DNA of 64,000 nucleotides from Terriglobia bacterium. Lineage in GTDB: Bacteria > Acidobacteriota > Terriglobia > Terriglobales > Acidobacteriaceae. How positions within the stretch are numbered: the first letter of the stretch is position 1; each line of letters opens with the position of its first letter. Location: NCBI GenBank assembly GCA_020072815.1, contig JAIQGE010000023.1:98181-162180 (forward strand), read 5' to 3'. Below the pieces are notes generated by a model. The model was not told the DNA's origin, ran no database searches, and saw only the letters and a program-made list of their open reading frames with translations. Of this stretch, positions 61,993 through 64,000 are shown in pieces. Position numbers and translations under genes: made by a program.

Positions 61993-63498
61993 TCATACGG
62001 CCACATTGGCCCTTTGGACTGCGGACTCAATTTGATCGATTTCGTCGTCGGTCAACTCTGCAAACAGTTGTCGCTTCCCTTGCGCGAGCCTACCCTTGTT
62101 CTGATGAATGAGCCGCACGATCAGGGACGCCCGCTGGTTCGGCATATCAACGATCTCCATGACCAACTGCACGGCTGCGTCGAAGAACTTTAAAAACTCC
62201 AATTCAGTTTTTAAATCCCTGTCAATGGTGTCTTCAATGCAGGCAAACAAATACTCGGTCTCGATGGTGGCGTCAAAATAGCGATAGAGATCCGCAGTCT
62301 CGCTGGATACGGTCATCCTGTGGTCCGCGTCCATGGTGTACTGGATCCATGGATGAATCGCACCGGAGAAGTTCTCCAGCACACGGCCGTAGGCGGCCAT
62401 GTCCCTGAGCATAACTGCCGAAACAGGAAAGAGGACACCCCGCGGAGTGAAGTTCATCTTTGCCAGCACGTGGTGCACCAGGAATCGGTGAATGCGCCCG
62501 TTCCCGTCCTGAAATGGGTGTACAAACACGAAACCGAAGGCTCCAGCAGCTGCGGCGCATACCGGATGGACGGGGCTGCCCGTGTCCAACAGCCGGGCCA
62601 TCATCCGCATCCAGCCGTCCATGAGTGAACCGACATCCTGCGGCCTGGGGCAAACAAAATGAACTTCCTGAGAATAGTCGGGCAGGGTCTCACCGACGTA
62701 CACCTGGTTATCCCGCCAGTCTTCTTGGGCGTACCGAGGATCGACGATCGCATTCTGGAGTTCGACCAGGGCTTTTTTCCTGAGCGCGTCAAATTTTTCT
62801 GCTCTCATCAGAGCGGCCACAAAACGCTCGGTGCGGTCTTTGCTGGGGGCCTCACCTTCGATGGCAAAAGATGATTTCGTTTCTTTGGTGAAGAGATAGT
62901 GGATCGCTCGTTTCAAAACCGCCGGATCAACTCCGGCAACCATGGCTTGCGCCCGCTCGGCCAGATTCTTTTCGAAATCAGCTTTGAGCTTTTCCGTCCG
63001 GCGAATGAGCGGGCAATAGTCTTTGTTGCCCAGAAGATTGTCGAAGACGCGCTGCCGTCTCACGCGCATTGCCGGGCCTACAATATGGAGGTCTTGATCA
63101 AGCAAATCGATGTACGGGCCGGAGGTCAGATCCGGGACACTGAAAGTGTTCCCGGTGAGCAGTTCATACAGATACCAGGCGCGCCGGGCGAAGATTCCGT
63201 TGGGCTCGCTTTGCACCCAATGCTCAAGCTTAATCTTTTCGATCTGCTGGAAAGCCGCTTTGTATACCCCCAGATCGAGTGGCTCATAGCGCAGAGCAAA
63301 GCGAAGTTGTCCAATCACTCCCTCGTCCGGTTTGTACGATGTGGGATACTGTTCCAAAACCTCCGCGTTCGTGATTCTGGTACGTCGTGCGCCTCCGGTT
63401 AATTCAGAACGAACCGCGGGATAGGGAATTTTGAGGCCCAGCTGATCAATAATCGCCACCAGGCCCAGCGATATGGCCCGGTTCCTGTCTTTGCTCAT
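61993..63498 (-). CDS. Fic-family AMP transferase with N-terminal inhibitory motif
   Basis: The ATG at 63498 (GGAG nine bases before) gives 501 residues. The catalytic Fic motif is HPFQDGNGRIHR (His, Asp, Gly-Asn-Gly-Arg) and the N-terminal inhibitory helix has SSFAIEG, the S/T-x3-E-G/N signature of class II Fic proteins. The Glu blocks ATP binding until relieved. It AMPylates (or similarly modifies) Ser/Thr/Tyr of target proteins. Length is larger than simple Fic toxins (about 200-400 residues), with an extra N-terminal DUF-like region. Neighbouring genes are helicase and phage-like. Confidence 0.85.
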   Translation of the reverse strand: MSKDRNRAISLGLVAIIDQLGLKIPYPAVRSELTGGARRTRITNAEVLEQYPTSYKPDEGVIGQLRFALRYEPLDLGVYKAAFQQIEKIKLEHWVQSEPNGIFARRAWYLYELLTGNTFSVPDLTSGPYIDLLDQDLHIVGPAMRVRRQRVFDNLLGNKDYCPLIRRTEKLKADFEKNLAERAQAMVAGVDPAVLKRAIHYLFTKETKSSFAIEGEAPSKDRTERFVAALMRAEKFDALRKKALVELQNAIVDPRYAQEDWRDNQVYVGETLPDYSQEVHFVCPRPQDVGSLMDGWMRMMARLLDTGSPVHPVCAAAAGAFGFVFVHPFQDGNGRIHRFLVHHVLAKMNFTPRGVLFPVSAVMLRDMAAYGRVLENFSGAIHPWIQYTMDADHRMTVSSETADLYRYFDATIETEYLFACIEDTIDRDLKTELEFLKFFDAAVQLVMEIVDMPNQRASLIVRLIHQNKGRLAQGKRQLFAELTDDEIDQIESAVQRANVAV

Positions 63499-63873
63499 TA
63501 AATCGCTCCAATGGCTACGAAAACGTTCCAAGATTGATTATAATCAACAAATACCTACCAATAAGTATCGAGCCTTAAGCAGTTTTGCAGTTTCGCGCCG
63601 ACTGGACTCAATTTCATTGCGCTGCATTCAGAATCCGCGGAATCGATATTCCACACACTGATGAGCGGGTCATTGCGCTGGATGTGGTTCCGTCGCCATT
63701 TGGAACCGACAAGACTTTGCGCCTTTCAGGCCAGAAGATAGTGAGGGCGCGGGATCTAACTCGTTCTTATCAATACTTCAATGTTGAATGCTACGCTTCG
63801 GGAACGGGCGTCTATGAGTATCGTTGTACTGTCTTTAGAGACGCTGCCGCGTTGAAGGGCGCTAGAACCGGTC
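63499..63873. other. Stretch without a convincing gene
   Basis: About 375 bp upstream of the Fic gene. A plus-strand frame from 63585 overlaps the minus-strand transposase end, has no recognisable product and is not called. The Fic promoter should lie here but is not evident. Confidence 0.35.
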
Positions 63874-64000
63874 TCATAAATGTTTGAGCAGCAGTTTAAG
63901 GCAGGCGAGGTGGACCATGCCGAGAAAGTTTTCGATGTGGTACTCATAGCGATTGACGAGGCGGCGGAACCAGTGCAACCAGGAAAACAGCCGTTCCACC
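63874..64000 (-). CDS. C-terminal end of an IS5-like transposase (partial, runs off the window)
   Basis: The minus-strand frame from the window edge reads [20 protein letters not shown] then [20 protein letters not shown] and stops at 63874-63876. The [10 protein letters not shown] pattern followed by ENFLG-HLA is the usual C-terminus of IS5-type DDE transposases. The first part lies outside the window, so whether the element is intact is unknown. Confidence 0.8.
   Translation of the reverse strand, partial: VERLFSWLHWFRRLVNRYEYHIENFLGMVHLACLKLLLKHL

Noticed and set aside
63585..63887. Plus-strand ORF of 100 codons
   Set aside because: Overlaps the transposase end on the other strand; no recognisable product.
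1..64000. CRISPR arrays, rRNA genes and riboswitches
   Set aside because: No regularly spaced repeats, no rRNA-like sequences and no recognised riboswitch cores were seen.

Overview
The window looks like a piece of a GC-rich Gram-negative chromosome, most likely an Acidobacteriota (Terriglobia-type) genome. This placement is an inference. It rests on a very long Oar/CarbopepD-type TonB-dependent receptor with a signal peptide, a secreted S9 peptidase, an imuA-imuB-dnaE2 mutagenesis cassette, a fused PAP2-Wzi outer membrane protein and a long Wzx/Wzy-type exopolysaccharide locus. No rRNA or ribosomal protein gene is present to anchor taxonomy.

Region 1 (33-7568, minus strand) reads as one signalling and uptake unit: an ECF sigma factor overlapping its zinc-finger anti-sigma factor, then a TonB-dependent receptor and a periplasmic S9 peptidase. 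The peptidase resembles the isopeptidase-like branch (SRT nucleophile motif).

Region 2 (7.9-21.36 kb) is accessory DNA crowded with toxin-antitoxin and defence genes, many broken. It holds a LexA/CI-like regulator, a CHAT-domain remnant with an in-frame stop, a hipBA module whose hipA is split by about 1.3 kb carrying higBA, a small GGxKGGKAR protein and an IS1-like transposase stub, and four copies of a CTTCGC-N5-GCGAAG palindrome. It also holds a truncated AbiEii nucleotidyltransferase abutting a truncated HELAH metallopeptidase, and a frameshifted HipA-like kinase. The intact core is a two-gene operon (14938-19786). The first gene encodes a degenerate SIR2-like/STAND-type P-loop/helical-repeat protein. 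The second encodes a sigma54-activator-like AAA+ domain fused to a PRTase-like domain. This pair is my candidate for an undescribed immune or conflict system. The island ends at 21309-21358 with the 3' two-thirds of a tRNA-Phe gene, which looks like an attachment site.

Region 3 (21.7-44.1 kb) is an exopolysaccharide locus. It has an SLBB export protein, four glycosyltransferases, a methyltransferase, a Wzy-like polymerase, a Wzx flippase and a Wzz-like chain-length protein. Divergently there is a sugar-nucleotide set matching UDP-L-FucNAc synthesis (4,6-dehydratase, reductase, 2-epimerase), a WbuB-like transferase, a WecA-like initiating transferase and a PAP2-Wzi fusion.

Region 4 (44.1-55.2 kb) holds imuA-imuB-dnaE2 (minus strand), small membrane and secreted proteins, a methyltransferase preceded by a truncated copy of its own 5' end, a phospholipase-C-like phosphoesterase, a lysine/arginine-rich small protein and an outer membrane protein.

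Region 5 (55.66-64.0 kb) is a second accessory region around tRNA-Arg(TCT). It has a doubly inactivated IS481-like element ending 9 bp from the tRNA 3' end, a tyrosine integrase, a higA with a broken higB, an SNF2/DEAD-like helicase, a conserved gene with a C-run frameshift, a Fic protein and, at the edge, the end of another transposase.
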